Below, one piece after another: positions 35,190-47,221 of a DNA stretch of 64,000 nt. The notes beneath the pieces are model-generated. The model did not search any database. It was not told the DNA's origin and saw nothing but the letters and a program-made list of their open reading frames with translations. Position numbers and translations under genes: made by a program. Every line of letters begins with the position of its first letter. Position 1 is the stretch's first letter. Where the stretch lies: assembly GCA_016808115.1 (NCBI GenBank), contig JAEQBH010004109.1, positions 1 through 64,000 on the forward strand, written 5' to 3'. Origin of the DNA: Tetrastigma voinierianum (lineage: Eukaryota > Streptophyta > Magnoliopsida > Vitales > Vitaceae).

Positions 35190-38100
35190 ATGGCATCATT
35201 TAACCCACTTTTGCAATGATTTCCTTGAGTCAAAAGCCTATGGATGGAAATAATTATAAAGTGGGAATGGAAACCAACCTCGTACATTGTTCTCGATTTT
35301 GAAAACTCAAGTCTCTAACCACACCAAAGCCCAATGAGCTCAAGAGCAAATGCAGACCACCAAGTCGAAAAGACTATGAGAATCGGGACAAGGCAAATAT
35401 ATCGGGCCACGCTATATTCTTTGCCAAAAGGTTGCTTAGTCATTTGAAAGGACAGATATCTCATCCTCGAGAGTGGAGCACGAGACTCGATAAGATTTGC
35501 ACAATCAACAAGTTCTTTAAGGCAAAGGCAGTTAGGGCTATAATGAACACTAGAATGACTGGGAAGTGTGGGAGGGATCATCGTTCGAAAATGATGTCAC
35601 ATCTCAATCAAGTCAAGTGTTTGGGGATGAAGACGGAGCAAAGGTCCCAAATTGGATTTCATATTTGAATCCCTACCCGATCGCTTTACCTTTCGCCTTT
35701 AAAGTTAATTATAATATGAACAAGATGGATCTAACTCCTACGCAGTTGATGCATGAATCTCAAAGTGCCGTAAAGGGCTTTGAAAGTCAGCGTGTTCATA
35801 TGACTCGAGGGTTCTACTTTCAAGCCCAAAGGGAAACCTAAGGGTGGGAAAAAGAATAAGAACAAGCGTATGGTCAGTATCACAATAAAACCACCGCTAT
35901 GAAGAAGCCAAAGGCAAGTGCTTCGCGCGGATGTATGGGTCACCGGAAGCGCACTGCCTCGATTGCCAAAAGCAAGGTAATGGGTAATTTTAAATGTGGT
36001 TGAAGCTTGTTTACTGGAGAATTATAATGATGTTCGGATCATTGATTCAGGAGCCACACTAACCATGTCCTGCTATCAAGAAGTAGTCTGTGACAAACTA
36101 GCTTATTGACAGAACGAGGTTTCGAGGTTTGGAAATGGAGAACATAAGTTCCGTAAAGCATTAGGACAAGTAGAATTATTTTTCAATAATGATGTGATTC
36201 TTATGTTTAGTAGACTGCTTATATGTAATGATTTAAAAGGAATTTAATTTCTCGTTAGTTGTTTATTTGAACAAGGTTTAACAAAGGAATTCTAATTCCT
36301 TTATTACAATAAGAAGTTCAACTTCCCGCTTATTTGTACTGATTTGATGTATGGTCTTATTATTTAAGTCCTATGTCCTATGATGTTTTAATTATCGAAA
36401 TTGTTGATAAGCATGATCACCTAGCCAAGAAAGGAAAGTTTCAAATGAAACGTACCTTTGGCATTTGCGACAGTCATATTAATCCTAATAGGATTCATGG
36501 TTTGTAAAAAGTGGGATCTTAACTTCCTAGACTTTGAACCTACTCGCATGTGAATCTTGCTCGAAGCGTAAAATGACCAAAAGGCCCTTTTAAAGCCAAA
36601 GGATATCGCTAAGTAACCAAAACCGCCGGAATTGGTGCATACCGATGTGTGTGCGACCAACAAATGTCCAAGCCGCAGGAGTGGTATGAGCATTTTGTCA
36701 CCTTACGATGACTACTCAAGATATGGATATATTTACCTACGCGCCAAAAGTCCGATACTTTCACTAAATTTCGAGTATAAGGTCGAGGCAGAAAAGCAAT
36801 TAGGACTCCATCAAAGAGTCGGCCCACCGAGGTGGTGAATACCTATCCGAGAGTTTAAGTCTTACTTGACTCAAGAGGGGATATTTCCACAACTATCGCA
36901 CTGAACACCCCGTGCCAGGTGTTTGAGTTGCGTGTTAAAGAAATAGAACCTTCAGATATGGTGAGGTCAATGCTTAGTTATTCATCTCTACCTATATCGC
37001 TTGGGGATATGCCAAGGTGAAACCCGCAATGTATCTTTCGAATTTGGGCTCCTTCTAAAACTGGGCTCCTAAGACAATCGACACCGTGGAAAGGCGCAAG
37101 CCTAGTTTGCTTCATATCCGAATATGGGGTGCTCCCGACATGTCTTAAGAAAGGATCCAAATAAGCTGGAATCAAGCGTGGCCGCAGGTTTGCATGTTTG
37201 TCGGGCTACCCTAAAGGAACGAGAGGTGGACTATTTTATAGTCCTTCTGATAAAAAGGTTACTGCGGAGTACTCACGCAACTTTTCGGGAGGAAGACTAT
37301 ATAAGCAATTTCAAATTAAGAGTAAATAATAATTCTTGAGGAGCTTGACTCACCAAGAACAACCGAACCACTCGCTGCCTTGGTTCTCTAATACACCGAT
37401 TCCTATGCATGTTGTTCAAAGAGGGGAAAATGTACCGAAGGTGAACGCTTAATGTGGAACTCAAGGAACAAGATCCAATACATGTGGAACCAGAACCGTA
37501 AGAGCCAGCATAAGAGGAACTAGTACCTTGTTGTGCTCGTGAACAATGAACCACAACCATGGAGCCACGAGGATAGTAAGGCTGCCTGCGAGATATGTTC
37601 ATAGCGAAGTCTTACCAAGTTATTGCTATCGATAAAGGAAGATGATCCCATCAATGCAAAGAATAATCGAAGATGTGGATGTACAGAGTGAAGCATGGAC
37701 TGTGAATAATCTGATGTATCTGGCCTAACTTCTTGTAGAGGCACCCAAAGGGGTAAAACTAATAGGGTGTAAGTGATTTACAAGAGAAGATCGATGGGAA
37801 GGTAAACTTTCAAAGCTAGATTGGTAAAAGGCCATAATCCAAAGAGGATAGATTATGAATAAACTTTCTGAGCTATGCTTAAATCTGTCCCATTCTTTTA
37901 GTCGTAGTCGCTAGTCTCACACGATCGCAGAGATGTCAAACACTTTTTGAATGGCAATTAAATGAGATATTCATATGCAAAGAATCTGAGTGGGTTCAAA
38001 AGCTGTACAAAGAATTATATATGTATAAAAGGTCCATTTATGGATCAAGCAAGCATCTGATCAGGAACATCGTCGATCAAAGGCATATTTTTGGTTTTGA

Positions 38101-39020
38101 GAAAAGCCTGATGAACTCAGGTTTACAAAAGAACGCACAAGGTGTTTTCTAAATTCTTTACGAGATGATATATTAAGAATTTAAACGAGCAAACAAGTGC
38201 TGGTGTGATGAAGCATAGCAGCTGATATGAAAGACTGAGATGCCAACTATATTCTTGAATCAACTTATACTGACCTAAGAATGTTGTCGGGCACTATCTC
38301 CACTCTCTTATATTGATAAAATTCCCACAGTTTAATATGGAAAATTCCAAAGGGGATCCTACTCCTTTTAGACATGGAATCTCATCTTTCAAGGAGCAAC
38401 CACTCAAAACTCCCGAAGCGTAAAGAACGATGAGTAGGATACCATGCCCACGTAGGGTAAATTTCATGTATGCCATGCTACGGTATTTTCAGCCGTATAT
38501 CTCATATGCGCTGGGACAGTTTTATCAACTGAGATCCCTGAAGAACATCGATTGCAAGAAAGCATATACTTAAGTATCTAAGGAGAACAAGAGATTATAT
38601 GCTAAGAGTATTCCAGCTGGAGCCAGAAACCATCGTCATACCCGACTTCCAAGGATATTGACTCAAGGAAATCACCTTCAAGAGGTGTTTACACTATATG
38701 GTGGAGTCAGTTCTGGTTTGATATATTAAACAAGACGGTAAAGCATTCAACCACGTAAGCTGAATGTATTGTCGCTTCGAGTAGCTATAGTTGCATCGAA
38801 GAAGTTCATTATGGATCTTCAAAGATACCAAGGTGGTCGCCATACCTTACCAGGACACAACAAGTAATGAGCACTACCCAAAGAAACCAGCAGATAATGG
38901 CAAGAAATAAAATATCGAGAGGAAAACACCGGACCAGGTACCACTGAGCAGGAGATGACAGCACAAATGGCTGTATAAAACCACACCATTCACAGTGCTC
39001 ACTGCTCAAGTTTCTTTGAA
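35190..39020 (+). pseudogene. copia gag-pol copy 2
   Basis: A second complete but heavily degraded gag-pol, collinear with copy 1. gag starts MASFNPL at 35190. A VNYNMNKMDLTPTQLMHESQ frame is at 35703, the protease site WIIDSGAT near 36045 keeps the catalytic Asp, and integrase HTDVCATNKC is at 36635. RT and RNase H (37740-39000) carry very many short deletions. Its decay is heavier than copy 1 in the RT half. It is followed by its own full 3' UTR and LTR2. Confidence 0.8.
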
Positions 39021-39958
39021 AGACATGGATTCTATGGTAAGAGATTACTACCTTATTTTAGGACTAGTGGAGTTTTTTTGATTTAGCTGTGAAAATATAA
39101 ATAAATTATTTATTTTTCAGTATGAATGTAATTTAATATAGGTATTAATTTCACCTCAGAATAATTAGGTATTTTTCATATGTCCACACTATAGATATGG
39201 TCATATGGATACGTCCAGAAAGATAACAACATAAGCTTCTCATAATTAATGAATAAGATCACATGAATAATAAAGTTTATTTATTTAGACTGCATATTTT
39301 ATGAAATAAATTCATTTTATTATAACATTAAAAGTAAGATTATGTTTTGTATCTCAATAAGATCAAAGAAAGATTTGATTAAAGCATTTTAAAGTAATTA
39401 AATCTCAAGTGATATTTGATTATTATTTTTCAACCTAGTTATTTTTAAATATAATTTAATAATATTCTGTCTGAATTCATATCATGAGCTTATTATGCAA
39501 TAATTTATAGATGATTTGGGAACTGATTGTTTAATTACCAAGATTTATGAAATAAACAAAAATGGAAATTGTATGAAATATCCTCTCATATTTTTAGATT
39601 GGATGTAATAGTCACTGCCAAAGATTTGATTCCATTAGAGTGAAACTCCAAGAATTAAGAGATTAAAATAATTAATGACATTTAAAAAAGGAGTAATCAA
39701 TTAATTATGATGATTTATGGAGGAACAATATATATCAATATTATTAATTTTGAACAACTGGGCTTTATAGGAGTAAAATTTGCATTAATGTTTTCAATTA
39801 TAAGGAGCCTTAATTAATAATAGCCATGGATCCTCTGTGCCAGTCTCAGAAAGTACTGAGCTCATATCAAGAATGGGAAACTTATAGAACACAAAAGTTG
39901 AGTTACATGGTTTCGGGGCTTATGCCTCAAGCTCTTGTACTCAAGAGCAAGCTGAGAT
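39021..39958 (+). other. copia 3' untranslated region after copy 2
   Basis: AT-rich sequence matching 45711-46680. It ends in GGTTTCGGGGCTTATGCC and CTCAAGAGCAAG just before LTR2. The purine-rich AAGCTGAGAT (GTGGGAGAT in copy 3) before the LTR is the likely polypurine tract. No gene. Confidence 0.65.
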
Positions 39959-40652
39959 TGTTGAAGATTATAAGCTGGGAGAGGGATTTCAAAACATATG
40001 CATAAATATAAATTATGAACAACACATCTTATTATATGAACGTAAGCTTCTTATAATAAATATAATTATTATATGACCTAGTTATTATAATAAATATAAT
40101 TTATTATATATAATCGCTATAATAAATATAATTCTATTATATGAATTGTTATTTATAATAAATATAATTTATTATAGTATGAACTGTTTATAATAAATAT
40201 AATATGTATTATCTGCTATTTATAATAAATATAATTTGTTGAGGCGAACAGTTATTCTCGATGTATTTTATAAGCCGGTGCCTTTTTCATACATTTTTCG
40301 AGAATACAGTAAATGTACTATAGCAAAGAATTTTTCATTTTTGGTTTTTTCTGGGTGCTCTAAGATCTCGCCACGCCCGATCCATTGTGCCACACACATC
40401 CATACCACCCCCCGAGATAGATCCGAAGACGGCAAGCATTGCCGATCCGTAGACGAACAAGGTAGATCGCCGTCAGCAAGCCGTTGCTGCAGACCGACTC
40501 ATTGCAATTACTGCTGGGTGGCTGATCGAAGTCTAGTTGACCTGATCGTAATACATAGGTAATTTTAGTTTAATATTAGGCTTTAGGGATATATTGCATG
40601 TTTAATTTATTGCTAGAGATTCATGTTCTTCGCCGCGGTAGCTTTTTCTTCA
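39959..40652 (+). repeat. copia LTR2 (internal, expanded array)
   Basis: A 694-bp LTR, from a degraded TGTTGAAGATTATAAG to TTTTTCTTCA, followed by a worn PBS (TTAGAATGAGCATG). It is longer than the other LTRs because the palindromic array has more than doubled. Confidence 0.8.
40025..40240 (+). repeat. Expanded 35-bp palindromic array in copia LTR2
   Basis: Six to seven units of TATAATAAAT-ATA-ATTTATTATA plus a GAACGGTTAT-type linker; each core is a perfect inverted repeat with a 3-base centre. Other LTRs of this family here have about three units (28101-28200, 42070-42160 inverted, 46750-46845, 48670-48770). Confidence 0.8.
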
Positions 40653-41015
40653 TTAGAATGAGCATGCTATGATTAGAGCAGTGATTTAGGTGATATATGC
40701 AGCCTTGATGTTGATGCAGAGGAGGGTACCTTAGGCCTTGATTACAAAGGATCGCACACTGCCTTATGATTTGTTCTTTGGTCGTTTTTCGCCTCATCTG
40801 TAGATTTCGATCGTATTGTTTAAATGGTCAGAGAGCAAAACAGAAACAGTTTCTTCCCGTTTTATTACGTTTACATTTTTTTTAATTAAAAATAGTTGTA
40901 ATTTTAAATTTCAAACTCGTAAATTCAGACACCCTTCATTATTGTGTTTAGACCCGATAATTCATCTCGTAACGTGATCATCAGAAACGTTAGGAGGAAA
41001 GAGGAGACGCTGCCG
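40653..41015 (+). other. Partial copia leader, end of first permuted unit
   Basis: Matches 28618 to about 29064 of the leader and then stops about 260 bp short of the seam. It is followed by a switch to the opposite strand at about 41016-41026. No gene. Confidence 0.75.
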
Positions 41016-41025
41016 ATCTAGATCA

Positions 41026-41702
41026 TGCAAAGGCATAAAGGCCCAAAACTAAAATAAATTAAACCCTGAACCCCAACATGTTCTAATTTGGCGGGGGTAG
41101 TAGGTCCCACTGTCATCAAATCAAAACTGTCAGAAGAACCACCATCAGATGACGAGCCGTACCGGCCGTAAGTAGCCGCCAAAACGACCAAGACGCCCTA
41201 CACGCCCAAAGATCATCGAGCGATGACCACGCATAATCTTCACCGGCTGCAGCCGTGACGACGCTTTCTCTGGGCACCACTGATCCGTCCACGCCTCCTC
41301 CTCCTCTAACGCCTACCTGGTCACGCTCGGATGGTGGTCCAGATTCTCCCGGCCTAAATAATGAAGGGTGCATGTGATTTACAGATTTGAAATTTAAAAT
41401 TACAACTATTTTTAATTAAAAAAATGTAAATAATAAATAACTGTGAAGGAAACTCGATCTGGCGACCGCCTCCCGTTACAAACCCAAAAAATTAATAATA
41501 CAATCAAAAATCTACCACGGATCTGTGGCAAAACCATTAAAATACATCCATTCATGAGAACAAAATCATAAAATTAATGTGATCTAATCATGCGATCTAA
41601 CAACAAATAGAACTAGGTTATATACAAATCAACATCAAAATTACATGCATTATTGAATACCTAGATACACATATATCTAATCATAGCATGCTCCGATACC
41701 AA
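41026..41702 (-). other. Inverted copia leader (seam to PBS)
   Basis: Reverse complement of about 29325 back to 28618, including the GC-rich block (41100-41340) and the complement of the PBS (CTCCGATACC at about 41691-41700). It pairs with 40653-41015 as one arm of a large palindrome. Confidence 0.8.
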
Positions 41703-42225
41703 TCAAGGAAAAACACCCAATGAAGCATGACTGGTAATATGATTAAACATGCAACTCCAGATCTAAAATTCAATATTAAATAAAATTACTTCCATGTGAG
41801 ATTTGCATCCGCCAACTAGACTTCAGATCGCCCACCAACCAAGAATCTACACCGGGCCGACGGCCAGACGCAATCTGCACCGGTCCGATCTTCCGGGATC
41901 TATCCTCGGGTGGTATGGAGGGCACAATGAATCGACGTGAGAACTGAATCCAACACCTTGTATAAAAACCAAAGAATAAAAAATTCTTCTTTTCTCACTC
42001 GCATTCTCAAAAATGTATGAAAAATCAAAGAGAAAACCTAAACCCATTACATCGCTGAATAACTCGCTTCATATAATAAATTATATTATTATAAATAACC
42101 GTTCATATAATAAATTATATTTATTATAAAAAACCGTTCATATAATAAATTATGGCGATATAAATTTATAATTTATACATATATTTGAGAATACTAAGTG
42201 GGACCTAAGAGCACAATTGCAATAA
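41703..42225 (-). repeat. copia LTR3, inverted
   Basis: Reverse complement LTR from TCAAGGAAAAACAC to GCACAATTGCAATAA. Its outer terminus (the LTR start) abuts mid-gag of copy 3, which is on the plus strand. Confidence 0.85.
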
Positions 42226-45200
42226 ATAAGACCCCAATCGTCGGGCGGTTGGGGGATGTGAAGATGGAGCAAAGGTCCCAAATTGATTTACATTCGAATC
42301 CCTACCTCGATCGCTTTACTCGCTTAAAGTTAATTATAATATGAACAAGATGGATCTAACTCCTACAGAGTTGATGCATGAACTCAAAGTGCCGGAAGGG
42401 CTTTCTGAAGTCAAAGGTGTTCATATGACTGAGGGTTTCTACTTTCAAGCCTAAAGGGAAACCTAAGGGTGGGAAAAGAATAAGAACAAGGTATGGTCGT
42501 GTACCGCTTACTAAACCACCGCTATGAAGAAGCCGGAAAAGGCAAGTGCTCGCGCGATGTATGTATTACCAGCGTAATTGCCCCCTCGGGGATACAAAAG
42601 CAAGGTACGGGTAATTTAAATGTGGTCAGTTTTGCTTAAGGGAGAATTATAATGGATAAATGGATCATTGATTCAGAGCCACTAACCATGTCTATACTTT
42701 TGCGCGGTTCGCATAAACTAGCTTGGTCCGACAGAATGCAGGTTTCGAGGCTCTAAACGAGCAATACGCTCCGTTAAAGACAGACAAGTAGAATTATTTT
42801 TCAATAATGATAGACTTTATGTTTAGTGTGAATGCTTATATGTAATGATTTTAAAAGGAATTTAATTTCAAGAAGGTTTATTTGAACAAGGTTTAATGAA
42901 GAATAATTCCTTTATTACAATAAGAAGTTCAACTTCGCTTATTTCCACTTGATTTGATGATGGTCTTTATTATTTAAGTCCTATGTCCAGATGTTTTAAT
43001 TAATGAAATTGTTGATAAGCATGATCACTCTAGCCAAGAAAAGGAAAGTTTCAAATGAAACGTACCTTGGCATTTGCGACAGGGTCATATTAATCCTAAT
43101 AGATTCTGGTGGTTTGCAAAAGTGGGATCTTAACTTCCCTAGACTTTGAACCTATACCAAGATGTGTGAATCTGTTTGGAAGGTAAATGACCAAAACTTT
43201 AAAGCCAAGGATATCGCGCAACCAAACTACTGGAATTGGTGCATACCGATGTGTGCGACCGTTTAAATGTCCGCCGTGAGTGAGGGTAGCGAGTATTTTG
43301 TCACCTTTACAGATGATCACTCAAGATATGGATATATTTACCTAATGCGCCAAAGTCCGATACTTTCTACTAAATTCGAGAGTATAAGGCCGAGGCGGTA
43401 AAGCAATTAGGACTCATATCAAAGAGCTTTGGCCCGACTTCAGTGGTGAATAACATCCGGGAGAGTTTAAGTCTTACTTGACCAAGAGGGGATACCACAA
43501 CTATCGCACTCGAACACCCCTGCAAGAAATGGAGTTGCAGAAGAAGAAATAACTCTTCGTAGATACGGTGAGGTCAATGCTTGTTATTCATCTCTACCTA
43601 TATCGTTTGGGGATATGCCATAGAAACCGCACGTATCTTCGAATTTAGTTCCTTCTAAAACGGCCCTATGACAATCGACAGATCGTGAAAGTACGCTAGT
43701 CGCTTTTAAGCCATATCCGAATACGGGTGCTCTCGTGACATGTCTTAAGAAAGGATCCAAATAAGTTGGAATCGCAGATGCAGGCTTTGCATGCTTGTCG
43801 CTACCCTAAAGGAACGCAGAGAGGTGGACTATTTTTATGAAGTCCTTCTGGGATAAAAAGGTTATCAGAGTACCACGCAACTTTTCGCGAAGACTATATA
43901 AGCAATTTCAAACCCAAGAGTAAAATAATTTGAGGAGCTTGACTCACTTTCAAGAACAAACCGAATCCACTCAAAGTCTGGGTTCCTATCACTGACGATT
44001 CCTATATGTTCAAAGAGGGAAATGTAATCTGGTGCGAATACACGTGGAACCAAAGGGAACAAGATCCAATACATGTGGAACCAGAACTTAAGAGCCAAGA
44101 CAAGATGAACTAGTACCTTTGATGTGCTCGTAACAATGAACCACAACCAAAGGGAGCTCACGTAGTTGATGTAGTAAGTACAATAAGCCCGCGAGATATG
44201 TCGTCTCACAAAGTAAAGTCTTACCAAGTTATTGCTATCGATGCGAAGATCCCATCAATTACAAAGAAGCACCGAAGATGTGGATGGGCTGAGTGGCAAA
44301 AGCCACGGGACCACAGAAATGGAATCTATATTCTAATTCGCCACCAGGCACCCAAAGGGTAAAAACCAATAAGTGGGCGGATTTAAGAGAAAAAAGAGGA
44401 TCGAAGGGAAGGTGGAAACCTTCAAAGCCAGATTGCGGCAAAAAGGCCATACCCAAAAAAGAGGATGATTATGAAGAAACCTTTCGCCAAAGAGCTATGC
44501 TTAAATCTATCCCATTCTTTAGAATACCGCTAGTCTCGACACAGATTGGGCGATGGATGTCAAAATGCCTTCTTTTAAATGGCAATTAAATGAGGACATC
44601 TACATGCAAGAACTTAAGGGTTCAGTTAAAGGCAAAGAACACATGGTATGTGTTGCAAAGGTCTACTATGGACTTAAGCAAAGCATCCAGATTATGGAAC
44701 ACGTTTGATCAAAGCACATTTCTTTTGGTTTTGAGAAAGCCCCGATGAACCTTGTGTTTACAAAAGAATCCAAGCAATGTATGGTAGTTTTTCTAGTCCT
44801 TTACGTGAGATGACATATTGTTAACTAAACGACAAACAAGTGTCACAAAGGAAAGATCGTCGCATAAACGCTTGATATGAAAGACTCGGGGAGGCTGAAC
44901 TATATTTGGAATCAAACTTATACGAGACCTAAGAATAAGTTGTTGGCATTATTCGCCTCTTATATTGATAAAATTTTGTCGTCGCTTAACATGGAAAATT
45001 CCAAAAGGATCCTACCCTGTATTATGGAATTCATCTTCTAAGGAGCAATCACCAAAAACCCCGAAAGCGTAAAAGAACGACGAGTAGGATACCTTATGCC
45101 CTAAACGTAGGTACTCCCAATGTGATGCCATGCTATGTACCAGCCGACATCTCGCTATGCTGAGTTGTGCTTCCAGATCAACTGATCCCTGAAGAACACT

Positions 45201-45710
45201 GGACAGAAAGCATATACTTAAGTATCTAAGGAGAACAAGAGATTATATGCTAAGATATTCCAGTTGGAGTTTAGAAACCATTGGTTTCAGCCGTACCTGC
45301 ACTTCCAAGGATATCAGACCAAGGAAATCTACCGTTATGTGTTTACACTATAGGGTGGAGCCGTCTCACTGAGTGAAGTATTAAAATGCACGCGGTGTAG
45401 CATTCCACCACGTGTTTAATATGTTGTTGTCATGCTACGATGGTCGTATCAAGAAGTTCATTATGGATCTTCAGATACCCAAGCAAAGTCGGCCTATTAC
45501 CCTTATCAGGATAAATATGGGGCCGCAGCACACCAAAGAACCAAGGTATCACAAGAAACAAAAAACATTATCGGTAGAGGAAGTACCACTTGATCCGAGA
45601 CATCATCGAGCCAGGAGACACAAGGTTACCAAAATACGGCTGAGGAAAACCCACACCCATTCACAAAGGCTCTAATTGCTCAAGTTTTTTAAGACATGTA
45701 GATTCTATGG
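42226..45710 (+). pseudogene. copia gag-pol copy 3, starting in mid-gag
   Basis: Begins in gag at a point equal to about 30635 of copy 1 and 35605 of copy 2 (GGGGATG-AAGATGGAGC follows). It then runs through knuckle, protease (WIIDS near 42662), integrase (TDVC near 43248), RT with KGYTQK-like and YVRDDI-like remnants near 44460 and 44800, and RNase H to about 45700. The missing front of gag is found inverted at 47222-48466. Many indels. Confidence 0.8.
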
Positions 45711-46680
45711 GTGTTAGGAGATTACTGCACTTATTTTAGACTGATGGAGTTTTTATTCAAAGCTAGAAAGACAAATAAAATTATTGTATTTTTCCCGTGC
45801 TAATAAAATTTCAATGAGGTATTAATTTCACCAGGCACACTAGTATTTTCGTATTAAGGTCCGTATTACTATGCAGTGATATGGTCATATGGATACGTCC
45901 ATGGTAGCCATGATCATAAGTTCTCATAATTAATGAATAAGATCACGTTATTGAATAAAGTCGACGCTTTATTTAGATCGTAATATTTTATGAAATAATC
46001 ATTCTTGGTTATTATAAAAATATCGTGCAGATTATGTTTGCATTTGATAGGATCAAAGAAAGATTTGATTAAAGTTAAATTCTCTCGTGAAAGGAATTAA
46101 ATCTCAAGTGATATTCGATATTATTTTTCTCTCAATCCTGAGTTTATTTTAAATAGGTAATTGAATACCATCGGCCTTTGAATTGTCAATATGTGAGGCC
46201 TATTTCACTACCAATACCCAGGATGATTCGGGAACGTGATCGCTTAATTACGTATTTATGAAATAAACAAAAATGGAAATTGTATGAAATATCCTCTGAT
46301 ATGTTTTTGCATTTGATGTAATGAAGTCATCGTCAGCATTTGATCCATTAGAGAAACTGGTTAAATCAAGAGATTAAAATAATTAATCATGACAGAAAAT
46401 ATAATCATAATTTAATTATCGATATTTTACAAATGGAGGAAATTAATATATATATCAATATTATTAATTTGGAGTTCAAACTCGGGCCTTTAGTGGAGTA
46501 AGGACCTGATTAGATAATTGCTTTTCAATTATAAGGTTTTAATTAATAATAGCCGTTGATCCCCTGTAATAGTCAGTGAAAGTGGCGAGCTCATATCAAG
46601 AATTTAACTATAGAACACAAAAGTTAAGTTACATGGTTTCGGGGCTCTATGTCGTTTGTACTCAAGAGCAAGTGGGAGAT
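45711..46680 (+). other. copia 3' untranslated region after copy 3
   Basis: AT-rich, collinear with 39021-39958, ending CTCAAGAGCAAGTGGGAGAT, a likely polypurine tract, directly before LTR4. No gene. Confidence 0.7.
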
Positions 46681-47221
46681 TGTTAGCAATTATGTGCTCT
46701 GGGTCCCACTTAGTATTCTCAAATATATGTATAAATTATAAATTTATAATAAATATAATTTATTATATGAACGGTTTTTTATAATAAATATAATTCTATT
46801 ATATGAATCTGCTATTTATAATAAATATAATTTATTATATGAACAAATATTCCGATGTAATGGGTTTTAAGGTTTTTCTTGGAGTTTTTTTTCATACATT
46901 TTGAGAATACACGTAACAAGAGAAAAGAAATAATTTTCTATTCTTGGTTTTTTTCTGCTGCTCTAGATCTCGCCACGTCCGATTCATCAGGCTCACACAC
47001 ATCCATACCACCCCCGAGGATAGATCCGAAGATCGGACGGCAAGTGCATTGGCCGATCCGTAGATCCGACTGTAGATTGCTGGTCGGGTGGCTGATCTAG
47101 AAGTCTTACTGACGATTCGCAAATCTACATAGGTAATTTTATTTAATATTGAATCTTTAGATACAAATAAGATGTTTAATCATATTGCTAGATCCATGCT
47201 TCGCTCGGTGTTTTTCCTTCA
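46681..47221 (+). repeat. copia LTR4 (internal)
   Basis: A 541-bp LTR from TGTTAGCAATTATGTGCTC to TTTTTCCTTCA. Its end abuts gag sequence on the opposite strand, not a PBS or host DNA. Confidence 0.88.
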
